From Solobacterium sp. (GTDB lineage: Bacteria > Bacillota_I > Bacilli_A > Erysipelotrichales > Erysipelotrichaceae), in contig JAFOLE010000029.1 in assembly GCA_017419465.1 (NCBI GenBank), forward strand, positions 1 to 30,347: a stretch of 30,347 bases of DNA. The letters are read 5' to 3'. Positions 24,204 to 30,347 of the stretch are shown piece by piece. The notes under the pieces were generated by a model that did not search any database, was not told where the DNA came from, and saw only the letters and a list, made by a program, of their open reading frames with translations. A program made the position numbers and the translations under genes. Every line of letters begins with the position of its first letter. The stretch's first letter is position 1.

Positions 24204-25225
24204 GTTCGTCCTCCGCCTGTCTTCCTATACATCTTTTCAATCATCTGTGCCACATAATCCAGCATTCCGACGACCTGATCGTAATTCATCCTGCTGGGAC
24301 CGACGACCATCAGCTGACCGGTTTCCGAATCATTCACCCGGAATTTGCTCCGTACGATTGCGACATCGTTGTACCAGGTGAGTTCGGCGCCTCTTGCGGT
24401 TGTGACAAGCGCATGCTCATCATTTCCGATCCGGCGCCAGACGGTGGAATCATCCAGCATGCTCATCAGCTGCTTGAGTTTGGAGATGTCTTCAAACTCC
24501 GGCTGATACAGCATCCGGTCTTTTCCGCTGAAGTAAACGTTCTCCGACGCGAACCGGACAAATGCCTGGACAAATGCGGTGAACAGCAGATCATGCCGCT
24601 GTACGACTGCCGCAAGCTCCGGCTTCAGCTTTTCCATCTCATCCGGAAGCTCCGTGATAGGAACCCCTTTGAGGTGCTGATTCAGAATATCCGTGCAGGT
24701 TTCAAGATCCTTGAACGAAACATCCTCTTCAAACCGGAAGTTCTTTGTCTCGGTATGACCGGTATTGGTAATCATGACGACGACTGCATTTCGTGTGTCG
24801 ATCTGGAACAGTTTCAGATGTTCCAGACGCTGTGCGGAACTGTCGGGTCCGATTGCGCCGGTTGTCATGTTGGTCATCTCAGAGAGAATCCGGCAACTGT
24901 GTTCCACTGCCTCCGAGATGTTCATGTTTGACACTTCAAATGCGTCACGGATTGCGACTTCCATCTTCTTGTCGATGGCAGAGTTCTTCAGCAGGTTCTC
25001 GCAGTAGAACTTATAGCCGAGCGTCGATGGAATTCTTCCGGATGACGTATGCGTTTTTTCGAGGTACCCCATCTCTTCCAGTACCTGCATATCATTACGG
25101 ATCGTCGCGGATGAATACGGCAGTTTGTATTTCGTCTGCAGCATTTTTGAACCAACGGGTTCAGCGGTCTTGATATACTCATCGACAATTGCCTTGAATA
25201 TCTCGATCCGTCTCGGTGTAAGCAT
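24200..25225 (-). CDS. hrcA: Heat-shock repressor HrcA
   Basis: It represses chaperone genes by binding CIRCE palindromes and is released when GroEL is busy with unfolded protein. The N-terminal winged helix (about 1-80) begins MLTPRRIEIFKAIVDEYI and includes TAEPVGSKML and SSATIRNDMQVLEEMGYLEKTHTSSGRIPS, the classic HrcA recognition region. A GAF-like domain follows. At 341 aa it has normal length. AAGGAGGTGAGC precedes the ATG. It is the first gene of its own target operon (hrcA-grpE-dnaK-deacetylase-dnaJ-clpB), and two CIRCE-like sites flank its promoter, so autoregulation is expected. Confidence 0.98.
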   Translation of the reverse strand: MLTPRRIEIFKAIVDEYIKTAEPVGSKMLQTKYKLPYSSATIRNDMQVLEEMGYLEKTHTSSGRIPSTLGYKFYCENLLKNSAIDKKMEVAIRDAFEVSNMNISEAVEHSCRILSEMTNMTTGAIGPDSSAQRLEHLKLFQIDTRNAVVVMITNTGHTETKNFRFEEDVSFKDLETCTDILNQHLKGVPITELPDEMEKLKPELAAVVQRHDLLFTAFVQAFVRFASENVYFSGKDRMLYQPEFEDISKLKQLMSMLDDSTVWRRIGNDEHALVTTARGAELTWYNDVAIVRSKFRVNDSETGQLMVVGPSRMNYDQVVGMLDYVAQMIEKMYRKTGGGRT

Positions 25226-25241
25226 CTCCGCTCACCTCCTT

Positions 25242-25268
25242 TTAGCAATCACACCCTGTGACTGCCAA
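25242..25268. promoter_or_regulatory. CIRCE-like operator 2 (at the transcription start of hrcA)
   Basis: TTAGCAATC, nine bases, GACTGCCAA. Against the CIRCE consensus TTAGCACTC-N9-GAGTGCTAA the arms match 8/9 and 7/9. It covers the predicted start point (about 25263) and ends 17 bases before the hrcA ATG. Confidence 0.75.
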
Positions 25269-25269
25269 C

Positions 25270-25298
25270 AGTATAACCCCCTTTTTTAGCACTGTCAA
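25270..25298 (-). promoter_or_regulatory. hrcA operon promoter (housekeeping sigma type)
   Basis: On the minus strand a perfect TTGACA (25293-25298) is separated by 17 bases from TATACT (25270-25275). This is the strongest promoter in the window. CIRCE 1 covers the -35 and CIRCE 2 the start point. Confidence 0.9.
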
Positions 25299-25312
25299 CA
25301 CCAGTCTGCTAA
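25286..25312. promoter_or_regulatory. CIRCE-like operator 1 (over the -35 box of hrcA)
   Basis: TTAGCACTG, nine bases, GTCTGCTAA. The arms match CIRCE 8/9 and 7/9. The TTGACA box lies inside it. Centre-to-centre distance to operator 2 is 44 bp, about four helical turns, so both lie on the same face of the DNA. Confidence 0.8.
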
Positions 25313-25315
25313 AAG

Positions 25316-25351
25316 TTAAAAAGCCGCATAACCATGCGGTTTATGCGACTT
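25316..25351 (-). terminator. Terminator of the ftsW-rsmD unit
   Basis: An 11-bp stem (25321-25331 with 25341-25351, one wobble pair) and a 9-base loop are followed on the minus strand by CTTTTTAACTTTT. It ends a few bases before CIRCE 1 begins. Confidence 0.8.
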
Positions 25352-25392
25352 ATTGCCCAGCTCTGTTCAGCGAAATTTTGAATAAAATCTTA

Positions 25393-25950
25393 TCACTCCG
25401 CAGAAGAACGGTAATAGCTGATTCTTGAAATCCCGTAACAGGCTTCCTTGTAGCGTTCCAGCGGTCCGATTCGTTCGGGAAACTGTTCTTCCTTCAGTGA
25501 TTCAATAACCACAACCGCATCATCCGCAAGCAGTCCCGCTTCAGAGAGAAGCGTCATGATCCGGATATTCTCCTGCAGGCGGTACGGCGGATCCAGATAG
25601 ACAAGATCAAAGGTCCGCTCCCGTTCCGAGAGAAGACGGATTGCCTTTTCCGCCCGGACCGGCAGGACCATAGACCGCTCCGCAAACCCGAGCTGTTCAA
25701 TGTTCTTCCGAATTACGCGGACCGCATCCTTTGCGCAGTCCACAAATACGGCGCGTTCCTTTCCGCGGCTGAGTGCCTCAAAGCCGATCGCACCGCTTCC
25801 CGCATAAAGATCCAGAACATCCCCGCCGTCAAAGAAACCGCCGAGCGAGGAAAACACCGCCTCCCGGACTTTGTCCAGCGTCGGCCGAGTTTCTCTCCCT
25901 TCCGGTGTTTCAAACCGCCGGCTTCCATGGGTCCCGGCAATGATTCTCAC
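25393..25950 (-). CDS. rsmD: 16S rRNA (guanine(966)-N2)-methyltransferase
   Basis: It methylates G966 of 16S rRNA during small-subunit assembly. The N-terminal MRIIAGTHGSRRFETPEG and RPTLDKVREAVFSSL, the SAM loop DVLDLYAGSGAIGFEALSRG, and the catalytic LDPPY (in place of NPPY) are all family signatures; 185 aa is the usual size. The start is GTG at 25950, in a GTGA overlap with the upstream cell-division gene stop, with GGAG 7 bases before it. In many Bacillota rsmD precedes coaD; here it is the last gene of its unit. Confidence 0.95.
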   Translation of the reverse strand: MRIIAGTHGSRRFETPEGRETRPTLDKVREAVFSSLGGFFDGGDVLDLYAGSGAIGFEALSRGKERAVFVDCAKDAVRVIRKNIEQLGFAERSMVLPVRAEKAIRLLSERERTFDLVYLDPPYRLQENIRIMTLLSEAGLLADDAVVVIESLKEEQFPERIGPLERYKEACYGISRISYYRSSAE

Positions 25951-27188
25951 TGGATGGCTCCTTTACGGTACTGATCGATGACCGCCTGGGAAATGCCGAC
26001 CGCAATCATGAATGCAAGCGTGGAGGATCCGCCGGAAGAAATCATAAGCAGCGGAACACCGGTGAGCGGAATCATTCCGGTGACACCGCCGATATTAAAG
26101 AGACAGTGAATCACAAGATACATCGCAGTGCCGATAAGTATAATTCTCGCCTGTTCGCTTTTGATCTTCATGGCATAGCGGAACAGCTGAACGATGATAA
26201 TCATATACGGAATAAAGATGATGAGAAATCCGACAAGCCCGAGTTCCTCAACGACAATCGCCAGAATGAAGTCTGTATTTGCGGCCGGAAACTGGGTGTA
26301 TTTACGTACGGAATTTCCATATCCAAGACCGATCCATCCGCCTGTCGCAAAACTTACCAGTCCGTTGACCAGCTGGAATCCGGTGTCATACATGTCGACA
26401 AACGGATTCAGCGCCGAAAGGAACCGGTTGATCTGATAGGCTTTCAGAGGAAGACGACGGATGACTGCCTCTCCAAACGGAGAAAGAATATAAAGCACAA
26501 CTGCTATTCCGAGGATGATCAGGAACCGGATCAGGCGCTGTGTCGGCATGAGCTGCGGATGCTGGGGAATCATCAGACAGATACATGCGATCATAAGAAT
26601 GACGACGGCACTTCCCATATCCGACTGAAGCAGAAGAACAATAAAGAAGTAGGCAAAGATAAACACTGCAGGCCGCTTTACGATATCACTGCTGTTGTCG
26701 AATACCTTCTTAACATCGCCGCAATACGCCGCAACGATCAGGATAACCATGACCTTGGCGAATTCCGAAGGCTGAATGGAAATATCCATACCGGAAATCG
26801 GAACACGGATCCATGCACGGGCACCGCCGGCAGCCGGGAATGCAAGACAGAACACCAGCGCTGCGCCGATTCCGATTGCCCAGACCGGAAAGCTTCCGGA
26901 CTTCAGAAATGACAGTTTGAAATTGTTCGCAAGCCGCGCCATGAAGTAATAGCCGGCGCCAAGGAATACGAACTGCTTGATCAGAATGAGCGCAAGCCGT
27001 CCCGGTCTTCCTACCGTCAGTCCCATCGATGAACTGGCAATCATCAGAAGACCGAACGCCGCGAGAACAAGAATACTGATAAGAATACTGCGGTCGGCGC
27101 GTTTAGGCATCGCGAGAAAAAACCGGCGCTTCACCGGTGCCGCCGTTTCGTTGTTCATCATACGGATATCAGCTGTCTTTACGGTCAT
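25947..27188 (-). CDS. ftsW: SEDS-family glycosyltransferase, FtsW/RodA type
   Basis: An integral membrane peptidoglycan polymerase of the shape, elongation, division and sporulation family that works with a class B penicillin-binding protein. There are about ten membrane helices. Signatures are GARAWIRVP..DISIQPSEFAKV (about 120-145), the region FPAANTDFILAIVVEELGLVG that includes the conserved Asp, and a C-terminal IPLTGVPLLMISSGGSS. The last leans to FtsW rather than RodA, but no mur or mre genes are present to confirm. A 30-residue basic head precedes the first helix. I place the start at ATG 27188; GTG at 27209 overlaps the promoter, and ATGs at 27164/27161 are possible. None has a good ribosome site. 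Confidence 0.85.
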   Translation of the reverse strand: MTVKTADIRMMNNETAAPVKRRFFLAMPKRADRSILISILVLAAFGLLMIASSSMGLTVGRPGRLALILIKQFVFLGAGYYFMARLANNFKLSFLKSGSFPVWAIGIGAALVFCLAFPAAGGARAWIRVPISGMDISIQPSEFAKVMVILIVAAYCGDVKKVFDNSSDIVKRPAVFIFAYFFIVLLLQSDMGSAVVILMIACICLMIPQHPQLMPTQRLIRFLIILGIAVVLYILSPFGEAVIRRLPLKAYQINRFLSALNPFVDMYDTGFQLVNGLVSFATGGWIGLGYGNSVRKYTQFPAANTDFILAIVVEELGLVGFLIIFIPYMIIIVQLFRYAMKIKSEQARIILIGTAMYLVIHCLFNIGGVTGMIPLTGVPLLMISSGGSSTLAFMIAVGISQAVIDQYRKGAIQ

Positions 27189-27199
27189 ATACGCTTTAG

Positions 27200-27227
27200 A
27201 TTCTAGCACAGGTCAACTTCTTTACAA
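27200..27227 (-). promoter_or_regulatory. ftsW-rsmD promoter
   Basis: On the minus strand TTGTAA (27222-27227) and TAGAAT (27200-27205) are 16 bases apart. The -35 lies on the same bases as that of the divergent def promoter. The leader before ATG 27188 would be only about 10 bases. Confidence 0.55.
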
Positions 27228-27249
27228 AGAAGCCGCGGCTCTTTAGAAT
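27221..27249 (+). promoter_or_regulatory. def promoter
   Basis: TTTACA (27221-27226), a 17-base spacer, TAGAAT (27244-27249). The spacer contains the self-complementary decamer AGCCGCGGCT (27231-27240), a possible operator. Confidence 0.7.
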
Positions 27250-27271
27250 ATGCCTGTAACAGGTGAACAGA

Positions 27272-27838
27272 ATGCTTATTAACAACGATACGATTATTAA
27301 AGACAGCGATCCTTCCATCCGCCGCAAGAGCGAACCGGTAGAGCTTCCGCTGAGTGAAGAAAACAAACAGATCCTCCGCGAAATGTTTCAGTATGTCCAG
27401 GACAGCACAGACGAGGAAAAGGCAAAGGAGCTCAATCTCCGCCCTGCCGTCGGCATTTCCGCCATTCAGATCGGTATCCCCCGTCAGCTGACCGCAGTCA
27501 TCGTGCATGATTATGACAAGAATGATGAACTGGTGACATATCAGTACATGCTCGCAAATCCGAAGATCGTTTCCCGTTCCGTACAGAAGGCCTATCTGGA
27601 AAACGGTGAAGGCTGCCTTTCCGTGCAGGAAGAGCACGATGGATTCGTAGTTCGCAGCGCACGTGTCAAGGTCACCGGTTATGACCTTCTCACCGACCAG
27701 AACATCACGATCCGTGCCCGCGGATACCTGGCAATCGTTCTTCAGCATGAAATCGACCACTTCAGCGGCGTGCTGTTCTATGATCACATCAACAAGGACA
27801 ATCCGCATCCGGAAGTACCCGGCGCACTTGTAATCTGA
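27272..27838 (+). CDS. def: Peptide deformylase, type 2
   Basis: It removes the formyl group from the N-terminal Met of nascent proteins, using a metal bound by one Cys and two His. Motif 1 reads AVGISAIQIG (about 59-68; GxGxAAxQ with a Ser in place of the first Ala), motif 2 EGCLS (113-117, ligand C115), motif 3 QHEIDH (158-163, ligands H159 and H163). The insertion around 40-58 and 188 aa are typical of the Gram-positive type 2 class. I chose the ATG at 27272 because AGGTG lies 6 bases upstream; a GTG three codons earlier overlaps that ribosome site. It is divergent from ftsW and ends in a strong terminator. Confidence 0.97.
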   Translation: MLINNDTIIKDSDPSIRRKSEPVELPLSEENKQILREMFQYVQDSTDEEKAKELNLRPAVGISAIQIGIPRQLTAVIVHDYDKNDELVTYQYMLANPKIVSRSVQKAYLENGEGCLSVQEEHDGFVVRSARVKVTGYDLLTDQNITIRARGYLAIVLQHEIDHFSGVLFYDHINKDNPHPEVPGALVI

Positions 27839-27848
27839 TGCCCGTCAC

Positions 27849-27877
27849 AGGGAGATCCGCGATCTCCCTTTTCTTTT
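27849..27877 (+). terminator. Terminator of def
   Basis: An 8-bp stem AGGGAGAT / ATCTCCCT (27849-27856 with 27862-27869) and a 5-base loop are followed by TTTCTTTTT. Confidence 0.9.
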
Positions 27878-27887
27878 TATAAATTAA

Positions 27888-27896
27888 TGATATAAT
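27888..27896 (+). promoter_or_regulatory. Extended -10 promoter of the RNase J gene
   Basis: TGATATAAT, a perfect extended -10, begins about 10 bases after the def terminator tail. There is no -35 match. The leader to the ATG at 27943 is about 40 bases. Confidence 0.65.
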
Positions 27897-27942
27897 TTCG
27901 TTGAACTAAGTATTTCCAGCCTAGAAACGAGGTAAATATAAT

Positions 27943-29742
27943 ATGAAGAATCAAGCATCCGACAGAACTGCCGGACGTCCTGTACGTTATTCTCAGGTCA
28001 AGGAACCTGATTACAGCGAGCGTGAAATCAACCATAAGACGGATACGCTTGTATATGCGATCGGCGGTCTCGGCGAGATCGGCAAGAACATGTACTGTGT
28101 CGAGCATGATGACGAAATCATCATTATTGACTGCGGCGTCCTCTTCCCGGAGGACGAGCTGCTCGGCATCGACTATGTCATTCCCGATTATTCCTATCTT
28201 GTACGCAACCAGTCCAAAATCAAAGCACTGATCATTACCCACGGTCACGAGGATCATATCGGCGGTATTCCGTTCTTCCTGCGTTCCGTTCATCTGCGTC
28301 AGATCTACGCTCCGCGTTTTGCGAAGGCGCTGATTGAAAAGAAACTGGAAGAGCACCACCTTTCCCGTGCCTGCAAGGTAATTGAGATCAACGGTGACAG
28401 CCGGATCAAGACCGAACACTTCAGTGTCGGCTTCTTTGACACCGTGCATTCCATTCCGGATTCGCTCGGCATTCTCGTCAATACCCCCAACGGCCGCCTC
28501 GTGGAGACTGGTGACTTCAAATTCGATCTCACCCCGGTCGGCACAAACAGCGACTATCAGAAGATGGCCTATATCGGACAGGTCGGTGTAACCCTCCTGT
28601 TATCCGATTCCACCAACTCCAGCGTTCCCGGTTTCTCCATTTCGGAAAAACAGGTTGCCAACGCAATTATGGACCAGATCCGCAAGACGCCGGGACGGCT
28701 TCTTGTCTCGACCTTTGCGTCCAACGTCAACCGCTTGAACCAGATCCTGATGGCTGCCGTCGCATGCAACAGAAAGGTTGCTGTATTCGGACGGTCCATG
28801 GAGAACGTCCTTGAAATCGGCCGTAAGACCGGTTTTATCAAGATCGACAACGACAGTTTCATCTCAGGAAACGACCTCAACACCCTTCCTGCCAACCGTA
28901 TCTGCATCGTATGTACCGGATCGCAGGGAGAACCGATGGCTGCCCTCTCCAGAATCGCCAACGGAACACACAAGTTCCTGCATATCATTCCGGGTGACAC
29001 CGTACTGTTCTCATCGAACCCGATTCCCGGAAACGGCGTCAGCGTCAGCGCGGTCATCAACCAGCTGACCAGAGTCGGCGCCAATGTCGTTACGAACTCT
29101 CCGCTGACAAGCTTCCATACCACCGGACATGCGCCGAAGGAAGAACAGAAGCTGATGCTGAATCTGATCAAGCCGAAATACTTCATGCCGAACCACGGCG
29201 AATACAAAATGCTTGTTCAGCATTCCGCAACCGCACAGGAAACCGGTGTTCCGAAAGATCACTGCCTGATCTGTTCCAACGGTGACATCGTTGTCATGCG
29301 GAATGAAGAATGCTTTATCGCAAATGAACGTATCCAGACAGATGCGATCTACGTAGACGGAAATGACACAAGCGGCCTTGCGACATCCGTCATCAAGGAT
29401 CGTCAGATCCTGGCAGAATCCGGTCTTGTGGCAGTCATCGTCACAATTGACAGCCGCTACAACAAGATCCTCTGCCGGCCAAGCATTCTTTCCCGCGGAT
29501 TTGTTTATATCAAGGACTCCCAGACATTGCTGAAGGAAGCAGAGCTGGTCGTCTATAACGCATTAAAGAAAAAGATGCAGCAGCGCACGACCTTCGGTGA
29601 CCTGAAGAACTGCATCCGTTCTTCGCTTGAACCGTTCCTCTTCCAGAAGACGAACCGTAACCCGATCGTTATTCCGGTTATCCTGAATCAGAAAGCCGCG
29701 ATCGCAGAGATTCAGGCGAAGTCCGCAAGAGCGCATAATTAA
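27943..29742 (+). CDS. rnjA: Ribonuclease J
   Basis: A 5'-3' exo- and endoribonuclease of the metallo-beta-lactamase/beta-CASP class, central to mRNA decay and rRNA maturation in Gram-positives. The catalytic motif HGHEDH is at 100-105, with further metal ligands H169 and D191 (ETGDF). The beta-CASP insertion (about 220-395) and the C-terminal domain follow. GGLGEIGKNMY (41-51) is the usual N-terminal signature, so there is an extra head of about 26 charged residues compared with B. subtilis RNase J1 as I recall it. At 599 aa it is slightly longer than typical. GAGGTAAATATAAT precedes the ATG. It is monocistronic, with its own extended -10 and terminator. RNase J1 versus J2 cannot be told from one copy, but all active-site residues are intact. 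Confidence 0.96.
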   Translation: MKNQASDRTAGRPVRYSQVKEPDYSEREINHKTDTLVYAIGGLGEIGKNMYCVEHDDEIIIIDCGVLFPEDELLGIDYVIPDYSYLVRNQSKIKALIITHGHEDHIGGIPFFLRSVHLRQIYAPRFAKALIEKKLEEHHLSRACKVIEINGDSRIKTEHFSVGFFDTVHSIPDSLGILVNTPNGRLVETGDFKFDLTPVGTNSDYQKMAYIGQVGVTLLLSDSTNSSVPGFSISEKQVANAIMDQIRKTPGRLLVSTFASNVNRLNQILMAAVACNRKVAVFGRSMENVLEIGRKTGFIKIDNDSFISGNDLNTLPANRICIVCTGSQGEPMAALSRIANGTHKFLHIIPGDTVLFSSNPIPGNGVSVSAVINQLTRVGANVVTNSPLTSFHTTGHAPKEEQKLMLNLIKPKYFMPNHGEYKMLVQHSATAQETGVPKDHCLICSNGDIVVMRNEECFIANERIQTDAIYVDGNDTSGLATSVIKDRQILAESGLVAVIVTIDSRYNKILCRPSILSRGFVYIKDSQTLLKEAELVVYNALKKKMQQRTTFGDLKNCIRSSLEPFLFQKTNRNPIVIPVILNQKAAIAEIQAKSARAHN

Positions 29743-29765
29743 CATTCAGAATCCGTTTTCATCAC

Positions 29766-29794
29766 AACCGCCGTAAAGCCACGGCGGTTTTTTT
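29766..29794 (+). terminator. Terminator of the RNase J gene
   Basis: A 9-bp stem AACCGCCGT / ACGGCGGTT (29766-29774 with 29781-29789) and a 6-base loop run into a continuous T-run. Confidence 0.95.
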
Positions 29795-29832
29795 ATGCCC
29801 TGAAAAATATTTAAAAAATTCATCTTTTTTTA

Positions 29833-29861
29833 TTGCACGATTCGAACAAACCCTTTATAAT
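29833..29861 (+). promoter_or_regulatory. Promoter of the small RHH-like gene
   Basis: A perfect TATAAT (29856-29861) lies 17 bases after TTGCAC (29833-29838), which is a poor -35. Predicted start near 29868. Confidence 0.65.
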
Positions 29862-29879
29862 GATTGGTGTACCAATCAT
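29860..29879. promoter_or_regulatory. 20-bp inverted repeat at the start point of the small RHH-like gene (operator candidate)
   Basis: ATGATTGGT and its exact complement ACCAATCAT are separated by two bases. The site overlaps the end of the -10 box and the start point, and ends just before the GGAGG ribosome site. The placement suggests repression, most simply by the product of the gene itself. Confidence 0.65.
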
Positions 29880-29895
29880 AGGAGGAAATGTTGTT

Positions 29896-30087
29896 ATGGC
29901 TCAGAAATTATCGAAACGCGCAAGAAAAAAGCGTGCGGATTACAATCTCGATTACCAGAAGAAATACGTGAAGCGTTATGTGTTCAAGCTGAACACCCGG
30001 CATGACCGCGAGCTGATTGAGATCCTTGAACAGATGGACAACCGTACCGCCTGGTTCAAATCCAAGCTCGAAGAAGCTGTCAACTGA
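29896..30087 (+). CDS. 63-residue basic protein, probable ribbon-helix-helix DNA-binding protein
   Basis: A very basic head (AQKLSKRARKKRADYN) leads to a predicted strand YVFKLNT (about 29-35), a helix RHDRELIEILEQM (about 36-48), a turn DNRT, and a second helix AWFKSKLEEAV (about 53-62). Strand-helix-turn-helix of this size is the CopG/Arc ribbon-helix-helix layout. The ATG at 29896 has GGAGG 10 bases upstream; the frame is open further 5' but that part crosses the promoter. Its promoter carries a perfect palindrome, consistent with an autoregulator. Similar small proteins occur on phages and plasmids and as orphan chromosomal regulators. No toxin gene follows. The function beyond likely DNA binding is unknown. 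Confidence 0.7.
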   Translation: MAQKLSKRARKKRADYNLDYQKKYVKRYVFKLNTRHDRELIEILEQMDNRTAWFKSKLEEAVN

Positions 30088-30207
30088 TCCGGAGCCCCAT
30101 CATCCGTATCTGTCTGAACCGTTTGAATTTTCATTGTGCCCTGCCGTTTCCGGATGAGCCGCAGACGTTTTAATAACCGCAAAAAGAAAAGAACAGAGTG
30201 AATGATT

Positions 30208-30347
30208 GGCTCTATATAATTTGGTGTTGATGGATTAAACCCAATAACACCTTTTTGTTTATACAAGCACTACAAAAGGCACAGGTATTGAGATCCGATA
30301 CAATAGGTAGCGACGAAACCAACTAAAGAAAGGAACTTAACCCTATG
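30208..30347 (+). mobile_element. Probable left end of an ISL3-family insertion sequence (runs off the window)
   Basis: From 30208 the sequence starts GGCTCTATATAATTTGGTG, the kind of terminal repeat I associate with ISL3-family elements of Gram-positives, and it contains an inward terminator-like hairpin (30223-30256). The first gene would begin at ATG 30345 after AAAGGAAC, 137 bases inside, as expected for a transposase. The transposase and the right end are outside the window, so this rests on the terminus alone. Between the RHH-like gene and this point (30088-30207) I see no gene. Confidence 0.4.
30223..30256 (+). terminator. Hairpin with T-run near the putative IS end
   Basis: GGTGTT (30223-30228) pairs with AACACC (30246-30251), with a further TGG/CCA pairing inside, then TTTTT. 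It would stop transcription entering the element from the left and could also terminate the small RHH-like gene. Confidence 0.6.

Noticed and set aside
27203..27808. A 201-codon minus-strand open frame
   Set aside because: Antisense to def, whose deformylase motifs are complete; no ribosome site or recognisable domain.
1..30347. CRISPR array, tRNA, rRNA, riboswitch, toxin-antitoxin or phage defence genes
   Set aside because: Looked for on both strands; no regularly spaced repeats, cloverleaf, or defence or toxin domains were found.

Overview
The window looks like a core chromosomal segment of a Gram-positive, low-to-mid-GC, anaerobic member of the Bacillota. The evidence is a class III (anaerobic) ribonucleotide reductase, an HrcA/CIRCE-controlled chaperone operon, an RNase J, a type 2 peptide deformylase, and NAD made from salvaged nicotinate. 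Erysipelotrichales is my best guess at order level, but that is inference from gene content, not a search result. Positions 1-27209 are almost entirely minus-strand; from about 27240 onward the genes are on the plus strand.

Layout. 1-690: AT-rich, with the 5' end of a membrane protein gene, a 17-bp tandem duplication, a truncated zinc-ribbon gene remnant and two hairpin terminators. 695-5460: nrdD with its own promoter and a perfect palindrome just inside the transcript, then a phosphofructokinase gene followed by a FucO-type alcohol dehydrogenase. 5619-9947: a PAP2 phosphatase, and a tight run HAD hydrolase - 23S rRNA m5U methyltransferase - lipoprotein prephenate dehydratase - three-TM protein - small orphan protein. 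10008-15221: a five-gene unit LUD protein - membrane protein - pncB - nadD - nadE, which takes nicotinate to NAD. 15290-16598: a hexapeptide-repeat acyltransferase and a lipoprotein. 16678-25225: hrcA-grpE-dnaK-(polysaccharide deacetylase)-dnaJ-clpB behind a strong promoter flanked by two degenerate CIRCE operators. 25393-27188: an FtsW/RodA protein and rsmD. 27272-30087: def, RNase J and a 63-residue ribbon-helix-helix-like protein with its own palindromic operator. 30208-30347: probably the left end of an ISL3-type insertion sequence, with the window stopping at the start codon of its first gene.

The genes are mostly housekeeping. The unusual points are a dehydratase of phenylalanine biosynthesis carrying a lipoprotein signal peptide, a cell-envelope deacetylase embedded between dnaK and dnaJ, a duplicated heat-shock operator, divergent promoters whose -35 boxes share the same bases, and several perfect palindromes placed at promoters. 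I found no tRNA, rRNA, CRISPR array, toxin-antitoxin pair or defence cassette.
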